Shown here one piece after another: positions 1-13,022 of a stretch of DNA of 64,000 nt (its first letter is position 1; each line of letters opens with the position of its first letter). The stretch lies in contig JADFUC010001925.1 of assembly GCA_019722365.1 (NCBI GenBank), positions 2,604,001 through 2,668,000 of the forward strand. The letters run 5' to 3'. The position numbers were made by a program, and so were the translations under genes. The notes beneath the pieces are model-generated. The model worked only from the letters and a program-made list of their open reading frames with translations. It was not told the origin of the DNA and did not search any database. Source of the stretch: Lithospermum erythrorhizon. Taxonomy: Eukaryota > Streptophyta > Magnoliopsida > Boraginales > Boraginaceae.

Positions 1-250
1 ACACCGTGAAACGACAGTGGCCGGTTCTGACATTTTGGGGATCGCCTTTTACGCAGAAGGAGACGGTTACCGGGTAGATTTTGTAGACGTTGCAGAAGTC
101 TGCTATGTAGGAGAAGGCCTTTTCGGGCGTTACGTTGTCGACATCTGCTAATACCGTGCCTTCCCAGTATGAGGAGTTTTTAGCTGAGGTTGTTTGAATG
201 AAGAGGAGAATGGAGAGGAGGGGAAGGAAAAAGAGGTAGGTTAGTGACAT
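1..250 (-). CDS. Secreted START/Bet v1-like protein (lachrymatory-factor-synthase-like), 5' part only
   Basis: The reading frame starts at the ATG at 250 (minus strand) and runs off the left window edge, giving about 83 residues. The N-terminus is a clear signal peptide, MSLTYLFFLPLLSILLF followed by IQTTSA. The mature part begins near SSYWEG and contains DFCN and RTGHCRF, the pattern of plant polyketide-cyclase/START-like proteins related to lachrymatory factor synthase, which have a WEG motif followed by an DFxN helix. Those proteins bind small hydrophobic ligands; the ligand here is unknown. The family call rests on short motifs, and the rest of the protein lies outside the window. Confidence 0.6.
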   Translation of the reverse strand, partial: MSLTYLFFLPLLSILLFIQTTSAKNSSYWEGTVLADVDNVTPEKAFSYIADFCNVYKIYPVTVSFCVKGDPQNVRTGHCRFTV

Positions 251-1165
251 TTTTTTGGGACACTAGTGTATCAAATATGAATGCATGGTTTATAAAGCAT
301 AAATAAGATGGACGAGTACAATTTTGCAAAAGAAATTAAAATACAAGGCATTGCAAACGGACCAATATTAAAATTGATTAACCATGATTCTTAAGTATGA
401 TACCACATACCATTATTGATTATGCTAATTTTTTTATATCAAGATTAAGTACATTCATTATGAATGCTCAAACATATGAATCGAAGTCGTACACGGCCAA
501 CATTATTTCAACTAACTAGTATCAACATGATTTCAATTCTAATGCCTTTTTTATATATTAAACGTCATGTTTTATGAATTATAAATTGTACATTAAATGC
601 AATTGAATTCGACTTTTCACTCCTAAAAATTTGACAATTGAAAATCAAACTAGACAAGTTAATTTTCACAATTGAATATCAAACTATATAATCTTCGTGG
701 AACGAAGTTGAAAAATAGGGTAGAAGAGGCTGAAGCAATAAATAAACATTTGAAACAACATATAATACCAATTTATGAAAGAACAATCAACGAACACCTT
801 CTCATAAAAATTATAGAGAAGGAAATCAAAAGTGCACCAGATGACCTTTGCTTCTGATGCAGCCAATGTTGTTCCAAACCTTACATTGCTTGTTGATGTC
901 AGCAATCCAAATTGAAAGAGCACCAGAGTGGGAAGGAGAAACATCACTAGTTTCTTCGATTCCTAAATGCACGAGAGAACATCCAGTAATGGTACCCCCT
1001 TGACTAGAACGATCATGATCGATTTATGGACAGACGTTTTGACAAGAAAGAAAAATAACAAGAGTGAATGAAGAGGCTATAAGGCACAATATATTATGAT
1101 GAAAGTCAAGTTCGAGTCCAAAAGCCTTCAGTCGGAACCACAGTCGATATTTGATAAAATTTAGC
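251..1165. other. Spacer with no recognised gene
   Basis: AT-rich DNA between the upstream side of the START-like gene and the 3' side of the carrier gene. It should hold the START-like gene's promoter, which reads leftward from about 250. The only open frames are short and overlap on both strands, without recognisable motifs. Confidence 0.6.
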
Positions 1166-1316
1166 CTACTTCTTAGACAATGTAATACTTTTGTTTAGAT
1201 GGTTGAATTGCTATTAGGTTCTTGATCAGGATGGTGGGTGCATAAATTTTTCAAAGAGGTACTACATAACACAGTTAACCATCTAAACGAAAGCATTACA
1301 TTGTTTAAGAAGTAAC
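1166..1316. repeat. Fold-back inverted repeat (MITE-like)
   Basis: Bases 1166-1208 and 1274-1316 are about 40-bp inverted copies of each other with roughly four mismatches; for example ACAATGTAATACTTTTGTTT on the left pairs with the complement of AAACGAAAGCATTACATTGT on the right. The loop is about 65 bp. It lies at the 3' end of the mitochondrial-carrier gene, and the last codons of the carrier's open frame read into its right arm. No clean target duplication was found, so MITE is only a suggestion. Confidence 0.6.
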
Positions 1317-3831
1317 TTATCAATTAATAAGTAACTGAACTTTTTCAAACAGGTAATGTACCATAAGGATAGTAGGATTAGTAGGGAACTTAACTTACTT
1401 ATCAATTCATAAGTGACTATCATTGTGGTCCCGTAAAAAGACATATTCAAGAACCGGGGTCCAAATCCTCTATAAAAGCCTCGCCATCCTTCTTCTCTAA
1501 GTAGGACTTTTGTAGTTTTCATTGCTGATGGTCTTCCAACACCATAATCATCGATAACCTTTTCATCACCATTGAAGAAAATGACAAATATGGAATGATG
1601 TGGCATAACAAAATTGAAGCTAATAGAAAATGAAACAAACTCTTACCTGGAGTCTTGTCTTCACTGTATCTATTGGAGTTGTAATAATTGAAGAACATGC
1701 ACCGGCAACTAATCCTGCTGTAGCCTGAACAGTCACCATCTCAGCGTGAGATGGTTTCTCTTCCGCCTCATCTCTGTAACCCAGGCTCCTGATTGTGTAA
1801 TGACATTTGAAAATTAGTATAAGAGGAGAATGAAGATTGAAGAATAGTCTCCATCGACAATGGTTGATATAGAATTGATCATGCGACAAATTATACCTCC
1901 ACATCATATGTTGTGCAGAACCATAGGTGCCCCACCAGAGTGCAGATGCAGGAGACTGAGTAAGAGCTGTTAACCAGAAACCTCTATACATGCCGCGTAT
2001 CCCTTCAGCCTTCATTACTTTTCTTATGACATCAAACGGGCCACTGCAGTCAGTTGTCCCTGGAAGCCCTTGAACCATGAGCCTCTGGACTGTCCGAAAA
2101 CAAAATTCGACCTATATCATTAGAATACGAAAATAGGGAGAATCTGGATATGAGAAGTTAGACATATTTGAATTATTTTCTTAATCCTTTCCTTGGTTAA
2201 CAATAGAGATCAAGAAAACTAACTGATTGTGTCAACCAGGAGATGGATTATAGAACCTTATAAAGTTGATTTTCTCTCGTTTCAGAGCTTGTGACAGAAA
2301 TAACTACCACCCAGACCCAGTGCAACAAATTAGGACAACAAACTAAACACTTGGGTTCTCTCAGAGCATTAAGAATATTTCACTCAATAGAACAGAGAAA
2401 CACAAACCGGTGGATTCAAAGGCAGAAGTATAAAAGGATAAACAGGTTTTTATACAAAAATTGATTGTTAGCCACAAGACAGGACTTAGCATACCCACCA
2501 CATCAAAGGGGACAAAGTACACACCCGAAAACAAATTGGAGAACATGCCTGCAACGGCATTTGCAAGTCCTAGACGTGTCGCTTCTGGCATATCTATGCC
2601 TTCTGTGTATTTCAACGTCAGATCTTTTGAAACTTCAAGAGAAGTTAAAGCAAGAACCCTTCCTGGCAATGCTCCAATTGCACAAGTTCCGAAACCTCTA
2701 AAAATTCCATTAAACCCATCATGTTTAAGTATGTGTTTGAACACAGAGAACCCTGTCATGTGCGAGAGCCCAGATGAAGCTACTTGCATCCTGGTCTTTA
2801 CAACTCCTGTTGGATGTATCAAGGCTGACTGAGCCGTAAAGAGAATTGCACCAATTATGTGAAACCTCGTTTTATCCAACCTAATAGAGGGAAGTAGAAA
2901 GGGAGTACAACACATCAGCAATTACATGGAAGTCTTTAATGTTCTTAGCTTTAGTAAGTAGGATTTGACGGTGAACTCAATACAAATTGAATTTTTTTTT
3001 TTTATCGAACTTCTCTTAAATCCAGTAGAAGGCCAATATCAATTACTAGCCTTAAACGAAGTCACCCTTGGAAGGGTCATACTTTCAGAAATGGATGCTG
3101 AGCAGTTCATTATTCTACCTTATGATCTATTTGCATTTAAGAAATACCACTAGAGATTGATTCTAAAGATTATACTTTCAAAGAAACAAAAACCCTCCTG
3201 CTCCGAAACAGAACAATGTAAACAAACATAAACCCTCATTCAAGCGTCCGAATATATCTTAATAACCTTATGAGAGAGTATATCATTCAACATAGCCACT
3301 TTAATTACTTCAATTTCATCATCACATTAAATTTCGTAGACGACATTGGTAGATCATTTGCAAAGCTCAGTAGCTCCATTAAGCATGTCTACTACAATAT
3401 ATCAACTGCAGTAGAATTCTTAAGTATTCATGTAACTTTGCATAATGATCCATATAATTTGCAAGTGAACTACAATTTTACTAAAAGGTGAAAAACAACA
3501 ACTACTTTTACAAAATACATAACCAATTCAATTGATATTTCTGAAAAAGAAAACATAAAAATATGATCCTTTTTCACACTTTCTCATATTCAAATCATTC
3601 TTGATTCTAATACTACTTGCTAAACTTTTTTTTTTTCCAAATTCGGCCCTTGTAAGACTCGAACTCGAATCCTCATCATTTCAAATAATATCACCTTGTG
3701 GTTAATACTAACTGTAAACTGAATAAAAACAAAAAATAGGGACTAAAGTATAAATTTAACCTGTCCCATTTAATTTGGGTATCAGCAAGACCAAGTTCAG
3801 GAGCTGATGTTGCATCTGCTTCAATAGTCAT
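1283..3831 (-). CDS. Mitochondrial carrier, solute carrier family 25 member 44-like
   Basis: Five exons fit by phase on the minus strand: 3831-3761, 2880-2495, 2089-1897, 1788-1647 and 1558 onward. The first four give exactly 264 codons. The protein starts MTIEADATSAPELGL and has three carrier repeats, each with the signature P-x-[DE]-x-x-[KR] or a variant: HPTGVVKTRMQ (acidic position is G), VPFDVVVQRLM and TPIDTVKTRLQ. Each repeat also has a second half such as GIFRGFG, GMYRGFW or GFYRGFG. This is the plant SLC25A44/At5g15640-type group in the inner mitochondrial membrane; animal SLC25A44 carries branched-chain amino acids, but the plant substrate is not shown by sequence. The C-terminus is uncertain. 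The open frame continues past TYELIS to a stop at 1283, but a strong donor (GTAAGT) near 1400 could lead to a small last exon. Confidence 0.85.
3627..3702 (-). mobile_element. Short SINE-like retroposon in carrier intron 1
   Basis: On the minus strand the segment contains ATTCGAGTTCGAGTC, close to an RNA polymerase III B box, and ends in an A-run of about a dozen bases. The flanks TAATACTACTTGCTAAACT (3608-3626) and TAATACTAACTGTAAACT (3703-3720) are near-identical and look like an imperfect target duplication. The body is only about 76 bp, so it may be a truncated SINE or another poly(A) retroposon. Confidence 0.45.
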
Positions 3832-4239
3832 TACCACTGCCAGAACCCAAATTTTATAAACGAATGTTAAAATAAAAATTTAACTTCTAAAATTTTAGAA
3901 GGTCGAATAACTTAATTTTTGAATAAATGAATCATCGGTTATTACCCTTTTAGTTGTAAATCACTATAAGTTCAACAATTTAAAGAGCAATATCAAAAGT
4001 TAAAATATTTGTGAAGTTTGAGTATGTATGATAGAAAAACTGAGTGATTTGGAGCAATTCTTGAAGTTGAAAGAGAAGAAGAGAATGGTCGAGAGTTCCG
4101 GTTTGGACAAAAAATATAAAGAGTTTAACATATAAATCTTGGGGTTTAAGAATTTAATTTGAAAATGGAAAAAATATTTTTGTAAAAGGGAAACCATTTA
4201 ATATTGAGATATTGTATGATTTGTGATTAATGTTTAGGA

Positions 4240-4930
4240 TTTTTTACAAAGAGACCCTCAACTATTGTCTAATTTTTTATATGCTGGCCCCGAATTATTT
4301 CATTTTGTTTATAAGACACTCTACCTCTCTTCTTCGGGCAAAATTCTCCGACCTCAAAGACCTAATTTTATTACAATATATAGTAAAATAATTATATTAC
4401 CCAAAAATACATAATGTAATGACTATTTTATCCCTAACACTAAATTAAATATGTAGACAAAGTTTATGTTAATTAAAAATAACTCTTATATCTTTCTTCT
4501 TTTAATACATCTTTACCCGATCTCTACCCCCACCCCCCAATTCGCACTTGAATTAACCTCCTCCAATTTTTTTTTCCTCTGAAATCAAAATTGCATAAAA
4601 ATAGCTTACTAATTTTTTTGTTATAATCAAAATTTTAGAAAAAGAACCAATTTCAATTTTGCTGAAATCAAAATTTCGTAAAAAGATCCAATTTTTTTTT
4701 CTTGTCAAGTCAAAATTGTATAAAAAACAAATTTTACTAATTTTTTTTTGCTATAATAAAAATTGTAGAAAAGAGTTTACTCATTTTTTTTTTTTTTTTT
4801 GCTGAAATCAAAATTGTAAAAAAGAATTTACCACTAATATGCTGAATCAAAATTGAAAAAGTGATTTTACCATTTACGTGAAATTTCTCGGGTGACAGGG
4901 AGAGGCTTAAGTTTAGGGGCCCTCAAGTTT
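4240..4930. repeat. AT-rich element with internal tandem repeats
   Basis: Bases 4563-4860 repeat a loose unit of about 50-60 bp built on TGCTGAAATCAAAATTGTAA and T-runs, in at least five diverged copies. The outer parts (near 4243 AGACCCTCAACTATTG and near 4915 GGGGCCCTCAAGTTTG) look like weak inverted ends, which would suit a decayed MITE. No coding capacity is seen. Confidence 0.45.
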
Positions 4931-6889
4931 GTTACTAAGTAAGCTTATAAAACATATCTAAAAATTTGTTCTTTTTCTAAAATTTTGCAGGAACACAAGA
5001 GGAAGCGGTCCGAGCAAATTTTTTCTAAAATAATATAATTTTTTTTTTATCATTAATAAACCATTAATGAACAAAAAATCCGTAACTTTTCACAATTTAC
5101 AACAACATACAATATACACCTGGGCAGATAATCCCACAGCTTTAACTATAGAACCATGAACTCAAAATTCCAAAAACATTTAAATACATTCCTTCAACAA
5201 CATCCTCTTTAAGAATAAAATTTGGCGCACATATATAAAACTATCAAGATGATAATCAAATCAGCTTCACATAACTAACATAACCGAATTGAGAGTATAG
5301 CTAGTTCTAACTGAATAAAATCGAAAACTATAATCAAGTCAGCTTCAAAATTGCAGTCCTTGTAGCCACCTTTGTAAACTCTGTATTAACAATCTAAAAT
5401 TTCAAACAATTAATTCAATAAATAAAGAATATCTAATTAAAAATGTGAAATAATTCATTCAAAATATTTAATAAATACCTTTGTAAAATATATCAAAACC
5501 TCAATATTTGAAACAAAATTAATTCACGAATGTAAAAAATATTTAATTATAAAAAATTTATTGAAAAAATGTGATTTTGATGTGATTTTTGTACCTTTAC
5601 GATCGGGAAGTTTATGGCAACGCTTGACGAGGCGGATGCCGCCCTTTAGCGAAGTCTCGAGCCTCCCCGCTTTTGTGTGCTTACACACATAATGTGCCAA
5701 GACGCGTTTATTTGGCTCGATCACCGCTGGATCACTGCGCTTACTTTTTTTATCCAATCGAACTTATGTTATTAAACGGGGGGTGTATTAGTCTTTTTTA
5801 CATCTAAAAGTAAGGGTATTTTAGTAATTTCGTCCCATTAATTTAATATAAGAACAAAACAATTCAAATTTTCCCACCTCATTTCTTATGTTCATAAGTT
5901 GTCTTCCTTGCATTTTTTTTTTTTTGAATTCTTACAGCTTTTTTTTAATGGTTAAATTACCTTTTACTCCTTCTCGTAGCGTGGTGCTAACTTACCTATC
6001 AGAGGGCACATAAATTAATCTCCAAAGTCTCTTAATGGATCGAAAACGTTGTCGATTGCATCCATTTTTGTTGAAGAATTTCTCTGGATCTTGAGGTTTG
6101 ATTGAAATGTTGAATCTAGTTTTGTGAAGAAGATAAATAGAAGAAGATGGAGTCTTGGATTTAATTGTCTTGTTGGAATTGGTTTGGATTAGTCGAGTTC
6201 GAGCGTGTATCAGTTTATCCGATTGTATAGATAGATTATGGAGTTGGTTAATTATTTCATTGTTTTTGGTATTGAGAAAGAGATTATTCAAGTCTGACTT
6301 GATTATCCTTTAGACTGGTTTCGAGGTAATTATCGGCGTAGTATCGGGCAGCTCACCGTTACGCTCACAAATATCATGATAAATTACTCAAATATATGTA
6401 TTAATTTTAAACAATATATATCATATATATATTTTAAAAATTCAAATATTTAGTCGAGCATGTTCGGTATACTCTAACAAGTTATATGCAACCGATACTC
6501 AACTCCGAGTTGTTAACTCTTCAAACGGATTGTCAGATCGGGTACCAAATGGTAATCTAATATCTGCTAGGTATTTGATGTAGTGTAGATATATCATTTG
6601 ATTAAAAAAAATTGATATATACAATGACAACATTTTGAATTTTAAAAGTTGATGTAGTCATGTAGAAAATTGAACTAGATGTTTATGAAATTAAGTATGC
6701 ATAAAATTATGACTTTATATAACGATTATTAAACCATTATCTCATTAATGCTTAAATTTTAAAACTGAATACAATTGAAGATAAGTGCACAACCCCAAAA
6801 ATAAATTATTTATATTTTGGGTTGATTATTTACATAAAAAACCAAAAAGAAATTAAGGAGACATGGTTGATGAAGAGAGTATGTTATCT
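4931..6889. other. Spacer with no recognised gene
   Basis: AT-rich sequence upstream of the carrier gene and downstream of the laccase gene. A short GC-richer patch at about 5600-5760 carries a 77-codon open frame on the minus strand without family motifs. Nothing else could be supported. Confidence 0.55.
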
Positions 6890-9800
6890 CTAGCATTTTG
6901 GGAGATCGAATGGGGGTGGTGGCAAAGATGTTGAAGGAGTTGGCCCATTTTCAACAATTATAGCTCCGGCGAGACCCCATGGCAAATGAACTTCAACATG
7001 ACAATGTATGAACCAAACACCTGTTCAATAAACATGTTCAATCTATATAATAACACGTTCCAATTTCTATTTCATTGTTAATAACACAACTAAACATACA
7101 TGACTATTATTTTCATACTCTCTTGTATGTAAAATTGCATCAAATCTAAAAGAGTTGCATATATAAATGGAGTAGATATATAGATCACCTGGATTATTTG
7201 CTCGAAATCTTATAACGGCCCATCCTCCTACCGGAACAGCAACCGTGTTGCGGATTTGAGGATTTATAAGGTTAAATTTCATGTGATCTTTGAAGGGGTT
7301 ATAATTTCCATCCCCTTGAGCCAAAATATGGAAATCAAAACCATGCAAGTGCATAGGATGATTCTCCACTGACCCTATTGAGGTATCCTGAAACACAATC
7401 TCTACTATGGCATTGTACTTAACTTTTATAGCCTTTGTTGCCTTAGTTGTCATCAGGAGAGATCGATCCATCGAGTTGTTTGGATTTGTATAGTCGAATT
7501 TCAAAGGTGGTTGAAGAGGAAAATCTGTTGTATAAATCCCCTCAACTTTGTTAAAGAATGCTTCCAACATTGACAACTTTGTTGGTGCTTGAAATGAGAC
7601 ATTGTTCATGTTTGCTGCAAATCTTTGTCCAAATGTTGCTACACAGCTTGCATTATTCATTTTTCTACCACATTGAACTAATCCCACTCCTATCGTTATG
7701 AACATACGCTCATCGACTGCTTCAGGGACCGGTGTCCAAAATGGTGCACTCATAAGGGAGGTTAAATTACTCAAAAAAGCATTGGCTGTTGAATTATCAT
7801 TAGTATCCGGTAAGGTTGGCATTATAGGTTTAGATGATGGAGTATTTTCATATAGAATTATTCCAGTAGTTGTTGAATTATTGAGTATGATCTGTTTTGA
7901 ACCTTGATAAGGACGCGCCGCCATGTAATATGACCCCGGACGTTGATCTGCTACTAGAAGGAGATCGGTGGTTTGGCCGGGCGCCACCACCACAACGTCG
8001 GTGCAATAGGGGTCGACGTATGAAGCATCGACGGCAACAACGGTCATGTTGTGATTTGCTATCTTGAAAAATAATATACTCTGCATTGCTGCATTGACAA
8101 TACGGAGGAGATATCGTTTCCCATGCCTAACATTCAACTTATATGTACCTGTTATCATAGATAGACAAATAATTATGAATCTAGTGGTACATACAAGTTT
8201 TGAACTCCTAGGACGCGACATACATAACTTAATGCCAGTTTACATCTTAACAAAATTTCAACATGGAAAATGTAAGATTTTAGTTAGCAAAACCATTGTA
8301 TTACTTAAGAAACTTATTCGAGCAACAATAATCACAAATATTAGTATAATGGTGCTTTATATATGATGCATAGACATGATATTTATACATTATAATTAAT
8401 AAAACTTACTATTTGATGAGCATGGATACATGTCACCAGGTTGACCATTGATGGTAAAAGCATTAGAAATATTAGGTATGCCCCCACTGGCAGTTGCTTC
8501 ATCTACAACATCAACAACATTGGCATTCCACCACTCTCCTAGATCACATGATAATATAAATTTGTTATTTTGGTCTCATTAATTCAGAAAATAATGAATA
8601 ATTAAAAGTCGAACATTGAAAAACTAATAAACGATGTTTGATAAAATTGTACATACATAAAAGTGTTTGATAAATTGAAATGTGATGGATGAATATAAGT
8701 ATATCAACATTACCAAATACAATGGGAACCTCCCTGTATGGTTTTGGGAAAGGGTAAGAGCGACCATATCTGGGACGAATAATGATCGCTCCATGAATAG
8801 TTGCTCGGAGATATGAGCTATGTGAATGCCACCAAAGTGTTCCTTCTTGTCTAGTAATCATAAATTTGTAAGTGTAACGATTCCTGCACGATTGGGCATT
8901 AAATACATATCGTGCCCATCGCCTCTACGACTTCTGCAATTGAAAAACTCCATGCCTACATATAATTGTTTAATCAAAGTTTAAGATGTCTCGTAGTATA
9001 TATTAAAGAAGCTAGAAGCAAATTAATTACACCTTCAATTAGAGAAAATTAAATGAAAAATTTTAATAGTATATATATATATATTTTAACCATTTAACCT
9101 AGCTAGTTAAATTAGAATTTAGAGGGGTAAAAATAGTTGTTTACATTTCACCATATTAAAAATATTAAAATTATCAAACTATAGATACCTCATGTTCCTA
9201 ATATTGATGTCCTATCATAAGTATATACTATGTAGCAAACTAAAACATTTTATAAGAAGCGATTTAAAAGTAGTTTTATGTATGAAAGATATTATTGGTA
9301 CTCCATGTAGAGTTTCATTAAGGCTCACCAATGAATAGTCATATTATATGGAGAATTGTTAATAACATGGACGAGAAGTGTATCCCCTTCATTTGCCAGA
9401 ACAACAGGTCCTGGAAGTTGTCCATTCACTGTAGTTATCACTTGCTTTCGACATAATCGTTCTACCGTTATATTTTGGACCTATATATTGAAACAAATTA
9501 GTCCATGTTACTAACAAATTAATAAAGAGAAAGACAAATAAAGAGAAAATGAGGAGGGGAGGAAAGTGAATTTTTTTAAAAATGTAGCAATATAATGATT
9601 ATGACTCTAGATATAGTATATCCAACCCAAAGTGTCCTCTAATTTTATATTGACATGCATGTATAATAATTCTAAAGCGTTATTTTGATTGTAGTGGTTT
9701 AGATAGCGTTTAAAAGCACTCTAAGTCTAAAAATGAATGGTATATATTTAAGCTTAAATTTGTGTTACTGTAATGTATAAATTATTCAATAAATAAATAA

Positions 9801-9934
9801 GTAAACAATTTACGACATGCCAATAAGGAGCTTACATGAAACGTGTGCTCTACAATGTTAGCAGAAGCTAATATCGTTGAACAAGAAAATACAAGAACTA
9901 TGAAACAACTCATCAAGATCATATGAAAACCCAT
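6890..9934 (-). pseudogene. Laccase (multicopper oxidase), nearly complete but with a disrupted exon 3
   Basis: Six exons in classic laccase structure: 9934-9836, 9480-9329, 8955-8714, 8538-8410, 8148-7189 and 7020-6890, total 1713 nt. The start MGFHMILMSC opens a signal peptide, followed by the mature start ANIVEHTFHV. Copper motifs are present: HW/HG across the exon 2-3 junction, WWHSH, HPMHLHGFDFH and HCHVEVH. Exons 1, 2, 4, 5 and 6 are open. In exon 3, just after HGVFQL, the frame hits TAG, and the region that should read (W)ADG..YVTQCPI is scrambled; TGC CCA ATC GTG survives only in another frame, suggesting two compensating small indels. The exon is 242 nt, one codon short of what I recall for this exon. 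If repaired it would be a secreted phenol/flavonoid-oxidising laccase, perhaps of the TT10/LAC15 type. A sequencing error in exon 3 remains possible. Confidence 0.8.
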
Positions 9935-10872
9935 AATGTTTGTAACTGATGATGAAGTAGGAACCAAAGTGGTGAAGAAACAAAGAGCAAGAATTACCTT
10001 TTTATATGCAAAATAAGTGGTCAACCTACTACCAAAAACAAGCCATAGTAACATAAGCTTCCCTTTTTACACACTCATAATAACTTGCTTTTCGTATCAT
10101 CTAATTTTAATGAATGCTTAAGGAGCCTTTATCTATCATTGCTTGGAAAATCCCCAACAAGTTTCCCTTGTAGCCTTGGGTGATTGGTTTATTTAATTAT
10201 TGTTATATATGCAGTATGCACTATGCACTTATGCGATATGAGGCTGTTTGTTATCTCACTAATATTTGAATTATAAATGAATTTCTTGTTCTAGTTCTCT
10301 GTGGGGGGACATTTTTGTTTGTTTGTTGGCTTTCGAGTCTTATTATGCGATTTCATGAATTAGATCGTTATAAATCAGATTATCATGTGAAATCGGAGAT
10401 GATAAAAGCAGGCTTTATGAAAATACAATATCACATTATCACTTATGAAAACACTAAATATTAGAGATAGTCGTATAGACCAACTCGTTCATTTAGCCCA
10501 AATTGTATTACCTAACAAACATCTTGTAGGCCCCAATCCACATTTCTTTGTACATTGAATGTCAATTAGAACTCAGAAATGTATTTCAAAAATTGTAATT
10601 CACTTCGTTTATGCAGCAACTTATTAATGTCGATTTAAATTAAATTTTTGTAAGGTGATTAGTATAAAAAAAATCAGTTAAATTGAAATATTGATAATAG
10701 TTTGAAATATGTTTGATCTTTCATTTATTCATGTGGTTCATCATAGCTACAACATAAGGGATAGAGAATGTTACAAAAGAGATCATATATTCATATCATA
10801 TATTCATATCAAGCATCGACAATTTATTAATTTACCATAATTATTTTGTTCATGGGAATCATGGCTATATAT
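9935..10872. other. Laccase upstream region
   Basis: The sequence upstream of the laccase start and downstream of the small minus-strand gene. It should contain the laccase promoter and leader, but no element could be singled out with confidence. Confidence 0.5.
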
Positions 10873-11286
10873 TTACAATTTCTTGACAAAATGTTGATAA
10901 TTATGAATCAAGAAAATCTTCCTCAACACCTTCATGACTACCACTACACTTTTTCTTCTGCTTGAAATCATTAACACATTGGATTTGGACAACTTCATGG
11001 AACCTTTAGAATGTAACTTCTTCTCTGCTTCTGTAAAATGAGTTCTTGATATTATCAACTCTTCATTGAAATTTTCCCACAAAAGATCCATTTTTTCCTC
11101 AGCTTCACTTTCTTTGTCCATATGATCCAATGTTGAATTTCTTGTATATTCCAACAAGTTACCTGCAGATAAACTCCTCCTTGTACCAAAGTTAAGTCTC
11201 TTCATCGGCGGCGATTCGGGGAGACTAGGTGGCATTTTAGCTATGGATGTGAAGCTGAATTCTTCTTTTGATACAACTTTAGACAT
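10873..11286 (-). CDS. Small uncharacterised plant protein, 137 aa
   Basis: Single open frame of 137 residues starting at the ATG at 11286 (MSKVVSKEEFSFTSI). It has a proline- and serine-rich front half (PPSLPESPPMKRLNFG, RRSLSAGNLLEYT), an acidic middle with KMDLLWENFNEEL, and a basic hydrophobic tail (SSRRKSVVVVMKVLRKIFLIHN). The MDLLWE-FNEEL block and the basic tail recur, as far as I recall, in small plant proteins of unknown function. No signal peptide or catalytic motif is seen. Codon usage and length suggest a real gene, but no function is assigned. Confidence 0.6.
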   Translation of the reverse strand: MSKVVSKEEFSFTSIAKMPPSLPESPPMKRLNFGTRRSLSAGNLLEYTRNSTLDHMDKESEAEEKMDLLWENFNEELIISRTHFTEAEKKLHSKGSMKLSKSNVLMISSRRKSVVVVMKVLRKIFLIHNYQHFVKKL

Positions 11287-13022
11287 AGATATAGATAATA
11301 ATTTTTGAGATGTAATAAGTTCTTGAAAAGAATGGTATTAATAAACTTAGTAGTAGTGTTGGAATGGTTGATATGGAATGGAAAGTATTAAGATTTTTGC
11401 TTTGGATAATCTAGTTCAACTACTACATATACTACTTGCTACCAATTTTCTCAAAGATTCGTAACTTTATTTCATTTCGATTTCTTTAAAGATGGAATGT
11501 TTTCACCCAATGTCACACCAAGTCAATTTCGTTAATGTTATAAGTATACATCTACTGTTTAAGAATAATTTTTAGAGTAAAAAGTTTTTGTCACAAAATA
11601 TTCAAGATTGTTGTACCTGAGACATGATGATGTGTTCCAAGTACATTGCTTTTACTTAGTTCATCAGAGACTGAAAGTAGTTATTTCATGAATCTAAAAT
11701 TTATAAGTATTAATATATATATATTACTTTAAATAGAAAAAGAAAATTTAAGAATTAGTTATACCATGAACACCAACATTATTTAAAAGTAATAGAGGGG
11801 TCAGGTTTGTTAATGTTGTGAGCCTATTGAAGACCATTTTGAAGCGATAAGGATAAAGACATGACCTTATATGAACAAGTCAATAATGTTTTGCATTACA
11901 TGTGCCAATAGGAGAAATTGGTGAAGAAAAGTTAATGTTCTTTTTTCATTTCAAGAATCGATTGGAGAGAAAATAAACACTTGGAGGTTAGGCTTTCACT
12001 ATGATATTGAAAAGCAAACACTTGAATATAAAGTCTATGTTGCATTAATGTTGATGTCTAGTGTGAATTGATGTTAAATGTCAAGTGTAATTGATGTAAC
12101 AATTATTTTGGAGTTTCTTTAAACTCAATTTCATATTTGTATATCATTAAAGTATTTTTTGTAATGTAATTTCATTCAAAGGGAACATTATGAATTTGGA
12201 TAATACATGATACTACTATGCCGGTTTAGAGTTACCGTCCAATATTCATTGTTCTGGACTTCTGGTATTACTGCAATTACTAGGAACTGAAAAAAAGAAA
12301 TTACATCAATTTTAATGATGAGGTAGCATTAGTGAACAATTTTAACACTTGACAGTGGCTGGATTAATTCTAATCATTTTGTTATAAGAGGGTGTTTAGC
12401 TAGGGACATTATTTGTAAAACTTGCATGTTCTTTAACTTAAACTTTGTGCTTTTGTATTATCTGTGGACACACCTTGCCTATCCCATAGCATACTATGTG
12501 TCTAAATGATTTGGTGATTAGTTATAGATTTGTCATAAACCTTTTACCACAATTGAACCTGATGAGTGTGGAATAAGCACTTTGGGTGGGTGTATTTTGC
12601 AAGCTATACATATTTTTAGGTTTTCTCTTGAGAATTATTAATTCTTCTTTTGATTTTTGAACTGTTCATTGTTGGTAAAAGATGGGAAATGGAATCTAAT
12701 TCTTTTAGATAGTGGATAATCTGTGATCTCGATTCCATCGGGAGTGGTAGTCTCACTATTAGATAGTTGAGGACGGTTAGTTTTAGTCTCGTGACTCCAT
12801 TCTATAAAGGGCGCAAGTGATGCAATCTTTAAGTTTATAACTCGTGTCAAAGCCTAAGCTGTTCGATGTTTTGTTAAGGGATCATTATAGTTAGGCGCTT
12901 GTTTAAATTCTTAGAAGAGAAGTGGCAATTTCTTGTTTTTTACTTGTAATTGAAATTCTTGATATTCTCAAAGTTATATTGATCATTATAGTTAGGACGC
13001 TAGTTTTTGCAAAGGGAAGTCA
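11287..13022. other. Spacer with no recognised gene
   Basis: AT-rich DNA. The string GATCATTATAGTTAGG occurs twice (about 12881 and 12981), just before the isocitrate-dehydrogenase remnant. No gene or complete element is evident. Confidence 0.5.

Noticed and set aside
5524..5757. 77-codon minus-strand frame in a GC-richer patch
   Set aside because: No family motifs, no partner exons; mentioned only in the spacer note.
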